Shown: positions 45,485-55,684, counted from the first letter of the stretch. The stretch: DNA of 64,000 nucleotides from Roseicyclus marinus (GCF_036322625.1 NZ_AP027266.1:995001-1059000); one strand, 5' to 3'. Numbers and translations are program-made. The notes: generated by a model not told the origin, from the letters alone.

Positions 45485-45790
45485 ATGGGTCCCCTTGCAC
45501 GCGTTCCCTTGGGGCTTGTGGGTCTGGGCCTTGCGGGGCTTGTCGTTCTTGCCGCGCCGGAGGCTTGGGGCAATGGCGGGCAGGCGGAGCGGCCCTTTTC
45601 CCAAGGACGCGATTTCGCCGATCTCGATGCCTATCTCGCCCATCTCGAGGCGCTCGGCCCGATGGATATCCAATGGTATCGGCGGCGGCCCGATGGCACC
45701 TATGAGCAAATCCGCCTGCGTCTGCCCGGAACGCCGCCCGAGATCTTCACCCGACAGGAATTGCTCGACCGCTACGGGTTCGTGGAATGA
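45485..45790 (+). CDS. small exported protein, unknown function
   Basis: A 101-residue protein beginning MGPLARVPLG (AAGG site), with a signal peptide-like hydrophobic stretch (about 8-25) ending AAPEAWG. The mature part contains GPMDIQWYRRRPDGTYEQIRLRLP and EIFTRQELLDRYG. I do not recognise a family. It is divergent from the RTX protease and 73 bp before the ABC exporter gene. Confidence 0.62.
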   Translation: MGPLARVPLGLVGLGLAGLVVLAAPEAWGNGGQAERPFSQGRDFADLDAYLAHLEALGPMDIQWYRRRPDGTYEQIRLRLPGTPPEIFTRQELLDRYGFVE

Positions 45791-45863
45791 CGCGGCAGCC
45801 CGCCCCATTGCGGCAGTCCCGCCCTGCCTGTAACGCGGGGCAGGAAACGATCAGAAAAGCCAG

Positions 45864-47684
45864 ATGACCGCAGATACCTCGCCTAGCGCCAAGTCCAGCC
45901 CCGCCACCTCTGCCACCGAAGAACGCGCCAAATCGCGCCGGATCGGCAGCTTGCGGGCGCTTGGCCCGTTCCTGGCCCCCTACAAGATGATGCTGGGTGC
46001 CGCAGGGGCGGCGCTTGTGCTGACCGCCATCGTATCGCTGACCCTGCCGCTCGCGGTGCGCCGCGTCGTGGACGGGTTCGAAACCGAAAGCGCGGCGCTG
46101 CTCGACCAGTATTTCCTGGCCGCGCTCGCCATCGCCATCCTGCTCGCGCTGGGCACGGGGCTTCGCTACTACCTGGTGACGCGGCTGGGCGAACGCGTGG
46201 TCGCCGATATCCGCAAGGCCGTCTTTGACCGCATGATCGCGATGAGCCCGGCGTTCTACGAAAAGATCATGACCGGCGAGGTCCTGAGCCGGATCACGAC
46301 CGACACGACGCTTTTGCTGTCGGTGATATCGTCCAGCGTCTCGATCGCGCTGCGCAACCTGTTGATCCTGATCGGGGGGCTTGCGCTGATGATGATCACC
46401 TCGCCCAAGTTGACGGGCGCGGTACTGCTCATCGTGCCCCTGATCATCGTGCCCATCGTGGTGCTGGGCCGCCGCCTGCGTCGCCTGAGCCGCGAGAACC
46501 AGGACTGGATTGCGGAAAGCTCGGGCAATGCCTCCGAGGCGCTGTTGTCGGTGCAGACGGTGCAAGCTTTCACGCATGAGCGCGCCTCGGCCGAAACCTT
46601 CGACCGGGTGACCGAAAAGAGCTTTGACAGTGCCAAGAAACGCATCGCCACGCGCGCGGTCATGACGGTGATCGTCATCACGCTGGTCTTTGCGGGCATC
46701 GTGGGCGTTCTGTGGACCGGGGCGCGCGACGTGCGGGCGGATGCCATGAGCATCGGCGAGCTGATCCAGTTCCTGATCTACGCGATCATGGTCGCGGGAT
46801 CGGTGGGCGCCTTGTCCGAAATCTGGGGCGAATTGCAGCGCGCCAGTGGGGCGACCGAACGGCTGGTGGAATTGCTGCACACGGGCGATGCCGTCTCGGA
46901 CCCCGCGCGCGGCGTGGCGCTGCCGCAGGGCGGGCGGGGGGCCATCGCCTTCGAGGATGTGCGCTTTTCCTATCCGACCCGTCCCGGTGATCGGGCGCTC
47001 GACGGGGTCACGCTCACCATCCGGCCCGGCGAGACGGTGGCGCTTGTCGGTCCCTCGGGGGCGGGAAAGACCACGATCTTCCAACTGCTGCAGCGTTTCT
47101 ATGACCCGTCCGAGGGGCGGATCACGCTCGACGGGGTCGATCTGCGCGACATGATGCGGGCGACCTTCCGGGGGGCGATGGCGCTCGTGCCGCAAGACCC
47201 GGTGATCTTTGGCGCGACCGCGCGCGAGAACATCCGCTTCGGCCGCCCCGATGCCAGTGATGCCGAGGTGGAGGAAGCCGCGCGCGCCGCAGCCGCCCAT
47301 GATTTCCTGACCGCGCTGCCGCAGGGCTATGACACCTATGTCGGCGAACGCGGCCTGATGTTGTCGGGCGGGCAGAAACAGCGGATCGCGATTGCCCGCG
47401 CGATCTTGCGCGATGCGCCGATCCTGCTTCTCGACGAGGCGACAAGCGCGCTTGACGCCGAAAGCGAGCGCGCGGTGCAAGATGCCGTGGCGCGGCTCTC
47501 GGCGGACCGGACCACGCTGATCGTGGCCCACAGGCTCGCCACGGTGAAACAGGCCGACCGCATCCTCGTGTTCGAGGCCGGGCGGATCGTGGCCGAGGGC
47601 ACGCATGACAGCCTCGTGGCGCAGGGCGGTCTTTATGCGCGTCTGGCGCGGCTGCAATTCACCGAAGGGCTCGCCGCCGAATAA
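45864..47684 (+). CDS. ABC exporter, fused permease-ATPase (MsbA-like)
   Basis: A 606-residue half-transporter: six-helix domain (about 30-330) and ATPase (about 365-600) with Walker A GPSGAGKTT, signature LSGGQKQRIAIARAI, Walker B ILLLDEATSALD and the switch His in VAHRL. The N-terminal 30 residues are Ser/Ala-rich and soluble. It has no C39 peptidase or CLD domain, so it does not look like a type I protein exporter; lipid, peptide or drug export is more likely. Confidence 0.9.
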   Translation: MTADTSPSAKSSPATSATEERAKSRRIGSLRALGPFLAPYKMMLGAAGAALVLTAIVSLTLPLAVRRVVDGFETESAALLDQYFLAALAIAILLALGTGLRYYLVTRLGERVVADIRKAVFDRMIAMSPAFYEKIMTGEVLSRITTDTTLLLSVISSSVSIALRNLLILIGGLALMMITSPKLTGAVLLIVPLIIVPIVVLGRRLRRLSRENQDWIAESSGNASEALLSVQTVQAFTHERASAETFDRVTEKSFDSAKKRIATRAVMTVIVITLVFAGIVGVLWTGARDVRADAMSIGELIQFLIYAIMVAGSVGALSEIWGELQRASGATERLVELLHTGDAVSDPARGVALPQGGRGAIAFEDVRFSYPTRPGDRALDGVTLTIRPGETVALVGPSGAGKTTIFQLLQRFYDPSEGRITLDGVDLRDMMRATFRGAMALVPQDPVIFGATARENIRFGRPDASDAEVEEAARAAAAHDFLTALPQGYDTYVGERGLMLSGGQKQRIAIARAILRDAPILLLDEATSALDAESERAVQDAVARLSADRTTLIVAHRLATVKQADRILVFEAGRIVAEGTHDSLVAQGGLYARLARLQFTEGLAAE

Positions 47685-47711
47685 GGCGGATTGCGGCAGG
47701 GGGTGGCTCGG

Positions 47712-48923
47712 ATGAACCTGCCGATGCTCGACAACCGGACGGCGCGGCGTCTGTTTCTTGCCGCCCATGGGCTGTCGGATCGCCCCTCCGGGCCGGGCAA
47801 GGGGGAGGATCTTTCGGGCGTGATCCATGCCCTTGGCTTCGTGCAGGTCGACAGCGTCAACACCTTGGCACGCGCCCATGACCTGATCTTGTGGTCGCGG
47901 CGCACGGCCTATCGTCCCGATGCCCTGCGCAGGCTCAACGACCGCGACCGCGTCACCTTCGAGAATTGGACCCATGACGCGAGCGTCATCCCCGCGGCCT
48001 TCTTTCCGCAGTGGCGCCTCAAATTCACCCGTGACCGCGCCCGCCTGCGCGAGCGGTGGAAGGATTGGCACGGCTCGGCCTTTCATGCCGAGATCGAGAC
48101 GGTCCTGCGCCACATCACCGATCACGGCGCGGTGCATTCCGCCGAGATCGGCGAGAAACGGGCCGAGAAATCCACCGGTTGGTGGGATTGGCACCCGTCC
48201 AAGACCGCGCTCGAATACCTGTGGCGCGCGGGCGATCTGGCCATCACCCGGCGCGAAGGGTTCCGCAAATTCTACGACCTGACCGAACGCGTCATCCCGC
48301 CCGAGCACCTGAACGCCCATATCCCCGAACCCGACGTGATCGATTGGGCCTGCGGGGCGGCGCTGGATCGGTTGGGCTTTGCCACCTCGGGCGAATTGGC
48401 TGCGTTCTTTGACCTGATCACCCCCGCCGAGGCGCGCGATTGGGCCGCGCGAGCCTTGACCGATGGCAGGGTGGTGGAGGCCGGGATCACCTGCGCCGAC
48501 GGCACATTGCGCCGCGTCCTGATCCGGCCCGAAACGCTGGACCGCTTGCAAGACATTCCCGATCCGCCAGCGCGCTTGCGGGTGCTCTCGCCCTTCGATC
48601 CGGCGCTGCGCGACCGCAAGCGGGCCGAGCGGCTGTTCGGCTTTCACTACCGGATCGAGATTTTCGTCCCCGAGGCGCAGCGGCGCTACGGCTATTACGT
48701 CTTTCCCCTGCTGGAAGGGGACAGGATCGTGGCCCGCGTCGACATGGCTGCCGACCGTCAAACGGGCAGTCTGCGCCTGCGCGCGCTCTGGCCCGAGATC
48801 GGGGTGCGGTGGGGCGCGGGGCGCCAGGCCCGTCTCGAGGCGGAACTTGACCGCCTCCTGCCGCTTGCGGGCTGCCACAGGGTCGCCTTTGCCGATGGCT
48901 GGCTGCGCGCGCCGGGGGCTTAG
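47712..48923 (+). CDS. YcaQ/AlkX-like DNA glycosylase (HTH_42 family)
   Basis: A 403-residue protein of the winged-helix DNA glycosylase family. FVQVDSVNTLARAHDLILWSR contains the QxD catalytic motif of the YcaQ branch (AlkZ has QxQ), and the tandem winged helices follow. YcaQ unhooks interstrand DNA crosslinks. The ATG at 47712 is chosen over an upstream frame start. It begins 27 bp after the ABC exporter stop, so self-protection against an exported alkylating compound is conceivable but unproven. Confidence 0.87.
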   Translation: MNLPMLDNRTARRLFLAAHGLSDRPSGPGKGEDLSGVIHALGFVQVDSVNTLARAHDLILWSRRTAYRPDALRRLNDRDRVTFENWTHDASVIPAAFFPQWRLKFTRDRARLRERWKDWHGSAFHAEIETVLRHITDHGAVHSAEIGEKRAEKSTGWWDWHPSKTALEYLWRAGDLAITRREGFRKFYDLTERVIPPEHLNAHIPEPDVIDWACGAALDRLGFATSGELAAFFDLITPAEARDWAARALTDGRVVEAGITCADGTLRRVLIRPETLDRLQDIPDPPARLRVLSPFDPALRDRKRAERLFGFHYRIEIFVPEAQRRYGYYVFPLLEGDRIVARVDMAADRQTGSLRLRALWPEIGVRWGAGRQARLEAELDRLLPLAGCHRVAFADGWLRAPGA

Positions 48924-50044
48924 CCCTGTTCCAGCACCCCGATCAGGCACTGCGTGCCAAGGTCCACGGGATTGGCGGCATAGGAAGACGATCGCCGCGC
49001 CTCCTCGGCGATCATGGCCCGGTTTTCGTCGGTCACACCCAGATCGGGCAACCTTGGCAGGCCATGGTCACGCGCCCAACCCTGCAAACCGTCAAGGCTG
49101 CCGTAGATCTCGGCAATGCGGTCGATCACCCAATCGATCCGGGCGCGGCCCGCGCTGCCTTCGGGCAAGGCTGCATGGTTTGCGTGCAGCACGGGCACCA
49201 ATGCCGCGCCGCAGATCGCGCCATGCGCCGCACCCGTCAGCCCTCCGATCACCCCTGCCAGACCATGCACCGCGCCCAGCCCCGCATTGGCCAGCGCAAG
49301 CCCCCCCATCAGGCTGGTGAGCGCCATGTCGTCCCAGGAGTCGCGCCCCTCGACCACCTGTCGCAGGGCCGCCAACCCGCGCGGGATCGCATCGCGGCAA
49401 AGCGCGTCGGTCATCGGATTGGAGCGGCCACTTATGAAAGGTTCGATGACCTGCACCACCGCATCGAGCCCCGAGGCAAGCGCGATCCCCTTGGGACACC
49501 CGGCCGCAAGCTCGGGATCGACCACCGCCAAGGCCGGGTAAAGGCGCGGATCACGCAAGCTGACCTTGCGGCCCGCTTCGGGGATGCCGATGACCGCATT
49601 GCGCGTCACCTCGCTGCCTGTGCCTGCGGTCGTGGGTATGGCCAGAACGGGCAGGGGGGCACGGTCGAGCGGTTTTCCCTCGCCCACCACCTCCAGGTAG
49701 CGCAGCGCCCCGTGCGGCGCGGGGATCAAGGCCGCCAGCGCCTTGCCCGTGTCAAGCGCCGCACCGCCCCCGATGGCGACGATCATCTCGGGCGCAAAGC
49801 CGCGCGCCCGGTCGCATAGCGCATTCAGGCTGTTCAGCTCCGGCTCGCCCCGTGCGGTGATGACCTGCACCTCCGCCCCTTCGGACAGGGCGCGGACCAG
49901 ATCCTCTGCGGCAGCGACAGAGGCGCTGCGCACGACAAGGATGCGCCGCGCGCGCGCCAGCGCCCAAGGCGCGGCCTCGACCAGAACACCACGGCCAAAG
50001 CGGATCGCGCCCGCCGTGGCAAAGCCGAAGGGCGCATGGCTCAT
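48920..50044 (-). CDS. iron-containing alcohol dehydrogenase family protein
   Basis: A 374-residue group III dehydrogenase: [11 protein letters not shown] binds [13 protein letters not shown] the phosphate, [10 protein letters not shown] and [12 protein letters not shown] plus the following HGA carry the metal-binding residues. Relatives include lactaldehyde reductases, maleylacetate reductases and glycerol-related dehydrogenases. It overlaps the glpK stop by four bases (ATGA), so it is probably translated together with glycerol kinase. The substrate is not shown. Confidence 0.9.
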   Translation of the reverse strand: MSHAPFGFATAGAIRFGRGVLVEAAPWALARARRILVVRSASVAAAEDLVRALSEGAEVQVITARGEPELNSLNALCDRARGFAPEMIVAIGGGAALDTGKALAALIPAPHGALRYLEVVGEGKPLDRAPLPVLAIPTTAGTGSEVTRNAVIGIPEAGRKVSLRDPRLYPALAVVDPELAAGCPKGIALASGLDAVVQVIEPFISGRSNPMTDALCRDAIPRGLAALRQVVEGRDSWDDMALTSLMGGLALANAGLGAVHGLAGVIGGLTGAAHGAICGAALVPVLHANHAALPEGSAGRARIDWVIDRIAEIYGSLDGLQGWARDHGLPRLPDLGVTDENRAMIAEEARRSSSYAANPVDLGTQCLIGVLEQG

Positions 50045-51528
50045 ACCGACAGAACCGCGCTGACCGCACGCTTCCAGCGGTCGTAGCGGGCGCTGCGGTG
50101 CCCATCGTCCATCGCGGGGGTGAATTGGCGCTCCATCGCCCAGGTCTTGGCGAAGCCCTCCATCCCCGGCCATGCGCCCGCGCGGCTGCCTGCAAGCCAG
50201 GCCACCCCCAGCGCCGTGGTTTCCAGAACCTCGGGCCGGTCCACGGGCGCGCCCAGGATGTCGGACAGGAATTGCATCGCGTAATCATTGGCGGCCATGC
50301 CCCCATCGACCCGAAGCGAGGGGCGAGCGCCGTCGCCAGCCCAATCGGCTTTCATCGCCTCCAGAAGATCGCGGGTCTGGTAGCCGACCGATTCCAGCGC
50401 GGCGCGGGCGAATTCCGCAGGCCCCGAATTCCGCGTCATGCCAAAGATCGCGCCGCGCGCCTCGGGCGCCCAATAGGGTGCGCCAAGGCCGACAAAGGCA
50501 GGCACAAGGATCAGATCCTGCGTCGGATCGGCGCTTTCGGCCAAACCCTGGGTCTCCGGGGCCGCGCGGATCACCTTGATCCCGTCGCGTAGCCATTGCA
50601 CCACCGCGCCCGCGATGAAGATCGAGCCCTCCAGCGCATAGGTCGGTTTTCCGTCGAGCTGATAGGCGATGGTCGTGAGCAGCTTGTTGGTCGAGGTCAC
50701 GGCTGTCTCGCCCGTGTTCAGCACGGCAAAACAGCCCGTTCCATAGGTCGATTTCATCATGCCGGGCGCGAAACAGGCCTGCCCGATGGTCGCCGCCTGC
50801 TGGTCGCCCGCCACGCCCAGGATCGGAATTTCCCGCCCGAACAGGTCGGCGCGCGTCATCCCGAAATCGGCGGCGCAATCGCGCACCTCGGGCAGAATTT
50901 CCATTGGGATGTCGAACAGATCGCAGATCGTGCGGCTCCAGCGGCCCTTGTGGATGTCGTAGAGCATGGTGCGCGCGGCATTGGTCGCATCCGTCACATG
51001 GGCGCGGCCCCCGGTCAGGTTCCAGATGAGCCAGCTGTCGACCGTGCCAAAGGCCAGTTCCCCCTTGCGTGCCCGGTCGCGCGCGCCCTCGACATGGTCG
51101 AGCAGCCATTTCACCTTGGTGGCCGAGAAATAGGGGTCGGCCAAAAGCCCCGTGCGTGCCGTGATCATCGGCTCGTGGCCGTCGGCGCGCAGCTTGGCGC
51201 AGAAATCGGCGGTCCGGCGGTCCTGCCAGACGATGGCGCGATGGATCGGCTTGCCGGTCTTGCGGTCCCAGATCAGCGTCGTCTCGCGCTGGTTGGTGAT
51301 GCCGATCGCCGCGATATCGGCGGCATGAAGCCCCGCGCGTTCGATGGCGGCCCGCGCCGTGGCGGCCGTGGTCGCCCACAGATCGGCCGCGTCATGTTCC
51401 ACCCAGCCCGAGGCCGGGTAATGCTGCGGGAATTCCTCTTGCGCCGTGGCCACGATCTTCATCGCGCCGTCAAAGACGATGCCGCGGCTCGATGTCGTGC
51501 CCTGATCGAGTGCAAGAATATGGCCCAT
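50041..51528 (-). CDS. glpK: glycerol kinase
   Basis: A 495-residue FGGY kinase making glycerol-3-phosphate. The start [20 protein letters not shown] and [28 protein letters not shown] match glycerol kinases over the whole length. Substrate for GlpD, encoded upstream on the same strand 84 bp away. Regulation probably through the DeoR-type repressor gene at 53473. Confidence 0.96.
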   Translation of the reverse strand: MGHILALDQGTTSSRGIVFDGAMKIVATAQEEFPQHYPASGWVEHDAADLWATTAATARAAIERAGLHAADIAAIGITNQRETTLIWDRKTGKPIHRAIVWQDRRTADFCAKLRADGHEPMITARTGLLADPYFSATKVKWLLDHVEGARDRARKGELAFGTVDSWLIWNLTGGRAHVTDATNAARTMLYDIHKGRWSRTICDLFDIPMEILPEVRDCAADFGMTRADLFGREIPILGVAGDQQAATIGQACFAPGMMKSTYGTGCFAVLNTGETAVTSTNKLLTTIAYQLDGKPTYALEGSIFIAGAVVQWLRDGIKVIRAAPETQGLAESADPTQDLILVPAFVGLGAPYWAPEARGAIFGMTRNSGPAEFARAALESVGYQTRDLLEAMKADWAGDGARPSLRVDGGMAANDYAMQFLSDILGAPVDRPEVLETTALGVAWLAGSRAGAWPGMEGFAKTWAMERQFTPAMDDGHRSARYDRWKRAVSAVLSV

Positions 51529-51612
51529 GGCGCAATCCCCCCTGGTTTTGACCTGTCCTCCGCCACCCGTTTCACCGCAACGGGACGTTCCTGTCCATAT
51601 CGGGCGGAGCGC

Positions 51613-53226
51613 CTATCCCGTGCGCGACAGAAGCGTCCTGTCGGCTGTACCCGCCTGTTCGGCCATCCAGGCATCGAGCGCCCGTGCCTGATCGTCGCTC
51701 AGACGCAAGCCCAGCTTGCTGCGCCGCCACAGAACATCCTCCGCACTCCGGGCATATTCGCGGCTCATCAGCCAGATGACCTCCGCTTCCGTCAGGCTGG
51801 CCCCGAAATCGCGTCCCAGATCATCGGGGCTTTTGGCCTCGCCCAGAACCTCGCGCGCCTCCGTGCCATAGGCCCGCACGAGGCGTCGGGCCCAAGCCTC
51901 TGTCAGAAATGGATAATCCCGGCACAGGCCAGTGGCGAGCGCCGTTTGCCCGTCATGGGGAAAATCGCCGCCGGGCAGGGTGACGCCCGCCGTCCACGGC
52001 CCCTTGGTCACGGGCAGGACCGTGCCGATCTGGTCCAGCGCGCTTTCGGCAAGGCGGCGATAGGTCGTGATCTTGCCGCCAAAGATGTTGAGCACGGGCG
52101 CACCGCCCGAGCGGTCGATCTTGAGCGTGTAATCGCGCGTCGCGGCTGTCGCCGAACTGGCCCCGTCGTCGTAGAGCGGGCGCACCCCGGAATAGGACCA
52201 GACCACATCCGCAGGCGTCACGGGGCGTTTGAAATACTGGCTTGCGAAATCGCACAGGTAATCGCGTTCGGCCTCGGTGCAGACGGGGGCGCGGTTGGGA
52301 TCGTCATGTTCGGCATCGGTCGTGCCGATCAGGGTGAAATCCTGCTCATAGGGGATGGCAAAGATGATCCGCCCATCGGTTCCCTGAAAGAAATAGCACT
52401 TGTCGTGATCGTAAAGCCTGGCCGTCACGATATGGCTGCCGCGCACCAAGCGCACGCTTTCGCGGCTGTTCAGGCGCAGCTTGCCGTGGATCACCTCGCC
52501 CGCCCAGGGCCCTGCGGCATTGACCAGCATGCGGGCGCGCAGGATGTTCCGTTTGTCACCACTTGCGATCGTGACCGACCAGATCCCGTCCTCCACCACG
52601 GCCGAGATCACCTCGCTATGGGTCAGGATCGTGGCTCCCCGCGCCTCGGCATCGCGCGCGTTCAGGATCACCAACCGGCTATCCTCGACCCAGCAGTCGG
52701 AATATTCATAGGCCTTGACGAAACGCTCCTGCAGGGGCACGCCCTCGGGCCGTCCGGGCAGGGTCAGGGTCGTCGTCGCGGGCAGGATTTTCCGCCCCCC
52801 CAGCGTGTCATACAGGAACAGGCCCAGCCGGATCAGCCAGGCGGGCCTGCGCCCCTTCATCCACGGCATCACCCGCGACAAAAGCCGCGAGGTCGGCGTG
52901 TCGCTCTCGAACCGCATGTCGGGGTGATAGGGCAGCACGAAACGCATGGGCCAGCTGATATGGGGCATGGCCCGCAGCAGGGTTTCACGTTCCACCAGCG
53001 CCTCGCGCACCAGCCGGAATTCGAAATATTCCAGATACCGCAGCCCACCATGGAACAACTTGGTCGAGGCAGAAGAGGTCGCGCCCGCCAGATCGCCCTT
53101 TTCGGCCAGAACCACCGACAGCCCGCGCCCCGCGGCATCCCGCGCGATGCCGCAACCGTTGATGCCGCCGCCGATGATCAGCAGGTCATGCACGTCTACA
53201 GCCGATGTGCTTGCCGCGCTCCGCAC
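51613..53226 (-). CDS. glpD: aerobic glycerol-3-phosphate dehydrogenase
   Basis: A 537-residue FAD enzyme oxidising glycerol-3-phosphate to dihydroxyacetone phosphate and feeding electrons to quinone. DLLIIGGGINGCGIARDAAG (about residues 14-33) is the FAD Rossmann motif, and SSASTKLFHGGLRYLE follows as in GlpD. The start is uncertain: a GTG at 53226 with a GGGAGG site gives a normal N-terminus; GTG at 53193 (VHDLLIIG) and a longer frame are alternatives. Divergent from glpR. Confidence 0.94.
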   Translation of the reverse strand: MRSAASTSAVDVHDLLIIGGGINGCGIARDAAGRGLSVVLAEKGDLAGATSSASTKLFHGGLRYLEYFEFRLVREALVERETLLRAMPHISWPMRFVLPYHPDMRFESDTPTSRLLSRVMPWMKGRRPAWLIRLGLFLYDTLGGRKILPATTTLTLPGRPEGVPLQERFVKAYEYSDCWVEDSRLVILNARDAEARGATILTHSEVISAVVEDGIWSVTIASGDKRNILRARMLVNAAGPWAGEVIHGKLRLNSRESVRLVRGSHIVTARLYDHDKCYFFQGTDGRIIFAIPYEQDFTLIGTTDAEHDDPNRAPVCTEAERDYLCDFASQYFKRPVTPADVVWSYSGVRPLYDDGASSATAATRDYTLKIDRSGGAPVLNIFGGKITTYRRLAESALDQIGTVLPVTKGPWTAGVTLPGGDFPHDGQTALATGLCRDYPFLTEAWARRLVRAYGTEAREVLGEAKSPDDLGRDFGASLTEAEVIWLMSREYARSAEDVLWRRSKLGLRLSDDQARALDAWMAEQAGTADRTLLSRTG

Positions 53227-53323
53227 GTTTCCGCGCCCTCCCCAGGCGTTCTGTCCTTCGCAGCGGCACCCTAGCGAAACCGAAGCCAATCGCGCAATGA
53301 TTTTTCCCTAAACGGGCACAAAT

Positions 53324-53346
53324 TTTCGTTTTCGGAAAAAACGAAA
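53324..53346. promoter_or_regulatory. candidate GlpR (DeoR-type) operator
   Basis: In the glpD-glpR intergenic region, TTTCGTTTT (53324-53332) and AAAACGAAA (53338-53346) form an inverted repeat around CGGAA. GlpR-type repressors recognise TTTCGTTTTCG-like half-sites. The element stands about 100 bp upstream of glpD and 127 bp upstream of glpR and could control both. Confidence 0.6.
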
Positions 53347-53472
53347 GCAATTCGGCCAAATGTTTTTGATTTGTTCCAAGTTGCGTGATCGCTATCGCCG
53401 GTTATAGGCTGAAAGCGAACATGACGACGGCAGTTTCCCGCGACTCACCGGCGGGACGAAGGGGGATGGTTC

Positions 53473-54231
53473 ATGTCGCAAAGCATGCGGCTGCCCGAGA
53501 TTCTCAACATCGCCCGCCGCGATGGCCGCGTGACGGTCGAGGGGCTGGCCGCCCATTTCGACGTGACGCTCCAGACCATCCGCCGCGACCTTGCCGAGCT
53601 GGCCAACCAGGGCAAGCTCGACCGCGTCCATGGCGGTGCGGTGCTGCAATCGACCATCGCCAATATCGGCTACGAGGATCGGCGCGGCCTGAACGATGCG
53701 GCCAAGGCCGCCATCGCCGCACGCTGCGTGCGCGATATCCCCAACGGCTGTTCGCTCTTTCTCAACATCGGCACCACGACCGAGGCGGTGGCCCATGCCC
53801 TGATGCACCACCGCGACATCATGGTGCTGACCAACAACATGAATGTCGCCAATATCCTTGTCGAAAACCCCGCCTGCGAGATCATCGTGGTCGGCGGCCT
53901 CTTGCGGCGCTCGGACGGGGGGCTGGTGGGCAGCGTCACGACACAGGCCATCGGCCAGTTCAAGTTCGACCTTGCCGTGGTCAGTTGTTCGGCTCTCGAC
54001 CTCGATGGCGACATGCTCGACTACGACATCCAGGAGGTCGGCGTGAGCCAGGCCATCCTGAAACAGGCGCGGCGCTCGTTCCTTGTGGCCGACCAGTCGA
54101 AATTCCAGCGCCGCGCGCCTGCGCGCATCGGATCGCTGTCGCAGATCGACACCTTCTACACCGATGCGCCGCCCCCCGCCGCGCTGCGCGATGCCTGCCG
54201 GGGCTGGGGCACGGGGATCGTCACGCCCTGA
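53473..54231 (+). CDS. glpR: DeoR family regulator, glycerol-3-phosphate repressor-like
   Basis: A 252-residue DeoR protein: N-terminal helix-turn-helix (ILNIARRDGRVTVEGLAAHF, VTLQTIRRDLAELANQGKL) and a sugar-phosphate-sensing C-terminal domain (FLNIGTTTEAVA, NNMNVANIL, VVGGLLRRSDGGLVG). It is divergent from glpD, with a TTTCG-type inverted repeat in between, so GlpR function is likely; the ligand would be glycerol-3-phosphate. Its 3' end overlaps the xylB 3' end by 11 bp. Confidence 0.88.
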   Translation: MSQSMRLPEILNIARRDGRVTVEGLAAHFDVTLQTIRRDLAELANQGKLDRVHGGAVLQSTIANIGYEDRRGLNDAAKAAIAARCVRDIPNGCSLFLNIGTTTEAVAHALMHHRDIMVLTNNMNVANILVENPACEIIVVGGLLRRSDGGLVGSVTTQAIGQFKFDLAVVSCSALDLDGDMLDYDIQEVGVSQAILKQARRSFLVADQSKFQRRAPARIGSLSQIDTFYTDAPPPAALRDACRGWGTGIVTP

Positions 54232-55684
54232 CGCCCGCGCGCAGCACGGCCTGCACGCCCGCCAGCGCCGGGTAAAGCGCACGATAGGCCGCAAGCCTCT
54301 GGGCAAGCGCCTCGGCCGCGCCGGGGCTTGGGGTGAACCAATGGCGCACCTCGGGCTTGGTCATCACCTGCGCGGGGTCCACGCCCCCTTCCGCCAGACA
54401 GGCCAGCCGCGCCGCCCCCAGCGCCGGGCCCACATCCGCCGCCTCGCTGCGCCCGATCTTGCAGCCGATCACATCGGCGATGGTCTGCACCACGAGATCA
54501 CTGCGCGTCCCGCCCCCGATGGCCAAGAGGGCCTCGGGCCGCGTTCCCGTCGCCTCCAGCGCCGCCATCGCATCGGCAAAGCTGAAGGCCACGGCCTCGA
54601 CCACCGCCCGCATCAGGCTGCCATGGGTCGTCGTTTCGCCAAGCAGGGCAAAGCCCGCGCGGATGTCGCTGTCGCCATGCGGCGTGCGCTCGCCGGTCAG
54701 GTAGGGCAGGAACAGGGGGCCGGGGGCGGCGCCTTGTGCCTCGGCCAAAAGCTCCACGATCGGTCGGTTCAAAAGCCCCGCAAGCCACGCGAGGGGCCGC
54801 GCGCCGTTCAGCATCGCGGCCATCTGGAACCATTGCCCCGGCACCGTATGGGCATAGGCATGGATGCGGCGTTCCAGGTTCGGGCGATGCGCGCCCGTGG
54901 TCACGAACAACTGCCCCGATGTGCCGAGCGACAGGAACCCGTCGCCATCCGCGACCGCGCCGATCCCCACGGCGCCCGCCGCCGCATCGCCCGCGCCCAC
55001 CGCAACCGGGATGCTTGCGGGCAGGCCCAGCTCCTTTGCCACGGCGGCGCGCAACAGGCCTCCGATCTCGCTTCCATGGCGCACCTCGGGCAGCCATGCG
55101 GGATCGGTGGCGCTCGCCTTGCACAGAGCCGCGGACCAGCACCGCGCCCCGCTGTCATACCACGCACTGCCCGAGGCATCGGTGGGGTCGGTCACAAGGG
55201 TCCCGTGCAGGCGCAGCCCGATGTAATCCTTGGGCAAGAGCACATGGGCAATCCGTGCATGCGCCGCCGGTTCATGGCGCGACAGCCACAGGATCTTGGG
55301 CGCGGTGAAGCCGGGCATCGGTGGCACGCCCCCGATCTGTCCCGCCTCTGGCTCGGCATCGAGCATGGCGGCGCATTCGGCCTCGGCGCGGGCATCGTTC
55401 CACAAGATCACGGGCCGGATCGGGTGGTGATCGGCATCGAGCACGACCGCGCCATGCATCTGCCCCGACAGCCCTATGGCGCGCACCTGCCCGCGCAGAT
55501 CGGGCGCGATCCCCCCGATGGCCGCGCAGGTCGCCGCCCACCAGTCCGCGCAATCCTGTTCGCTGGCCCCGTCAAAGGGATGCTGCACCGTCAATCCCGC
55601 CGAGGCGCTGGCGACCACCGCGCCCGATGCGTCCATCACGCAGGCTTTCACCGCCGATGTGCCAAGATCTATGCCCAGGTACAT
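54221..55684 (-). CDS. xylB: xylulokinase
   Basis: A 487-residue FGGY-family kinase phosphorylating D-xylulose. MYLGIDLGTSAVKACVMDA is the ATPase phosphate-binding start, followed by LTVQHPFDGASEQD and LSGQMHGAVVLD, which match xylulokinases, and a C-terminal IGGGTRSDLVVQTIADV. Xylulose can come from D-arabitol oxidation by the polyol dehydrogenases encoded to the right. Divergent from the LacI-type regulator gene. Confidence 0.9.
   Translation of the reverse strand: MYLGIDLGTSAVKACVMDASGAVVASASAGLTVQHPFDGASEQDCADWWAATCAAIGGIAPDLRGQVRAIGLSGQMHGAVVLDADHHPIRPVILWNDARAEAECAAMLDAEPEAGQIGGVPPMPGFTAPKILWLSRHEPAAHARIAHVLLPKDYIGLRLHGTLVTDPTDASGSAWYDSGARCWSAALCKASATDPAWLPEVRHGSEIGGLLRAAVAKELGLPASIPVAVGAGDAAAGAVGIGAVADGDGFLSLGTSGQLFVTTGAHRPNLERRIHAYAHTVPGQWFQMAAMLNGARPLAWLAGLLNRPIVELLAEAQGAAPGPLFLPYLTGERTPHGDSDIRAGFALLGETTTHGSLMRAVVEAVAFSFADAMAALEATGTRPEALLAIGGGTRSDLVVQTIADVIGCKIGRSEAADVGPALGAARLACLAEGGVDPAQVMTKPEVRHWFTPSPGAAEALAQRLAAYRALYPALAGVQAVLRAGVRA

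Noticed and set aside
45747-48950. Very long minus-strand open frame (about 1067 codons) opposite the ABC exporter and YcaQ genes
   Set aside because: It has no recognisable domain and a composition rich in Arg, Gly, His and Gln, as expected for the antisense of GC-rich genes; both plus-strand genes have clear motifs.
50596-53274. Plus-strand open frame of about 892 codons opposite glpK and glpD
   Set aside because: Runs across two real genes and their gap without motifs; explained by high GC content.
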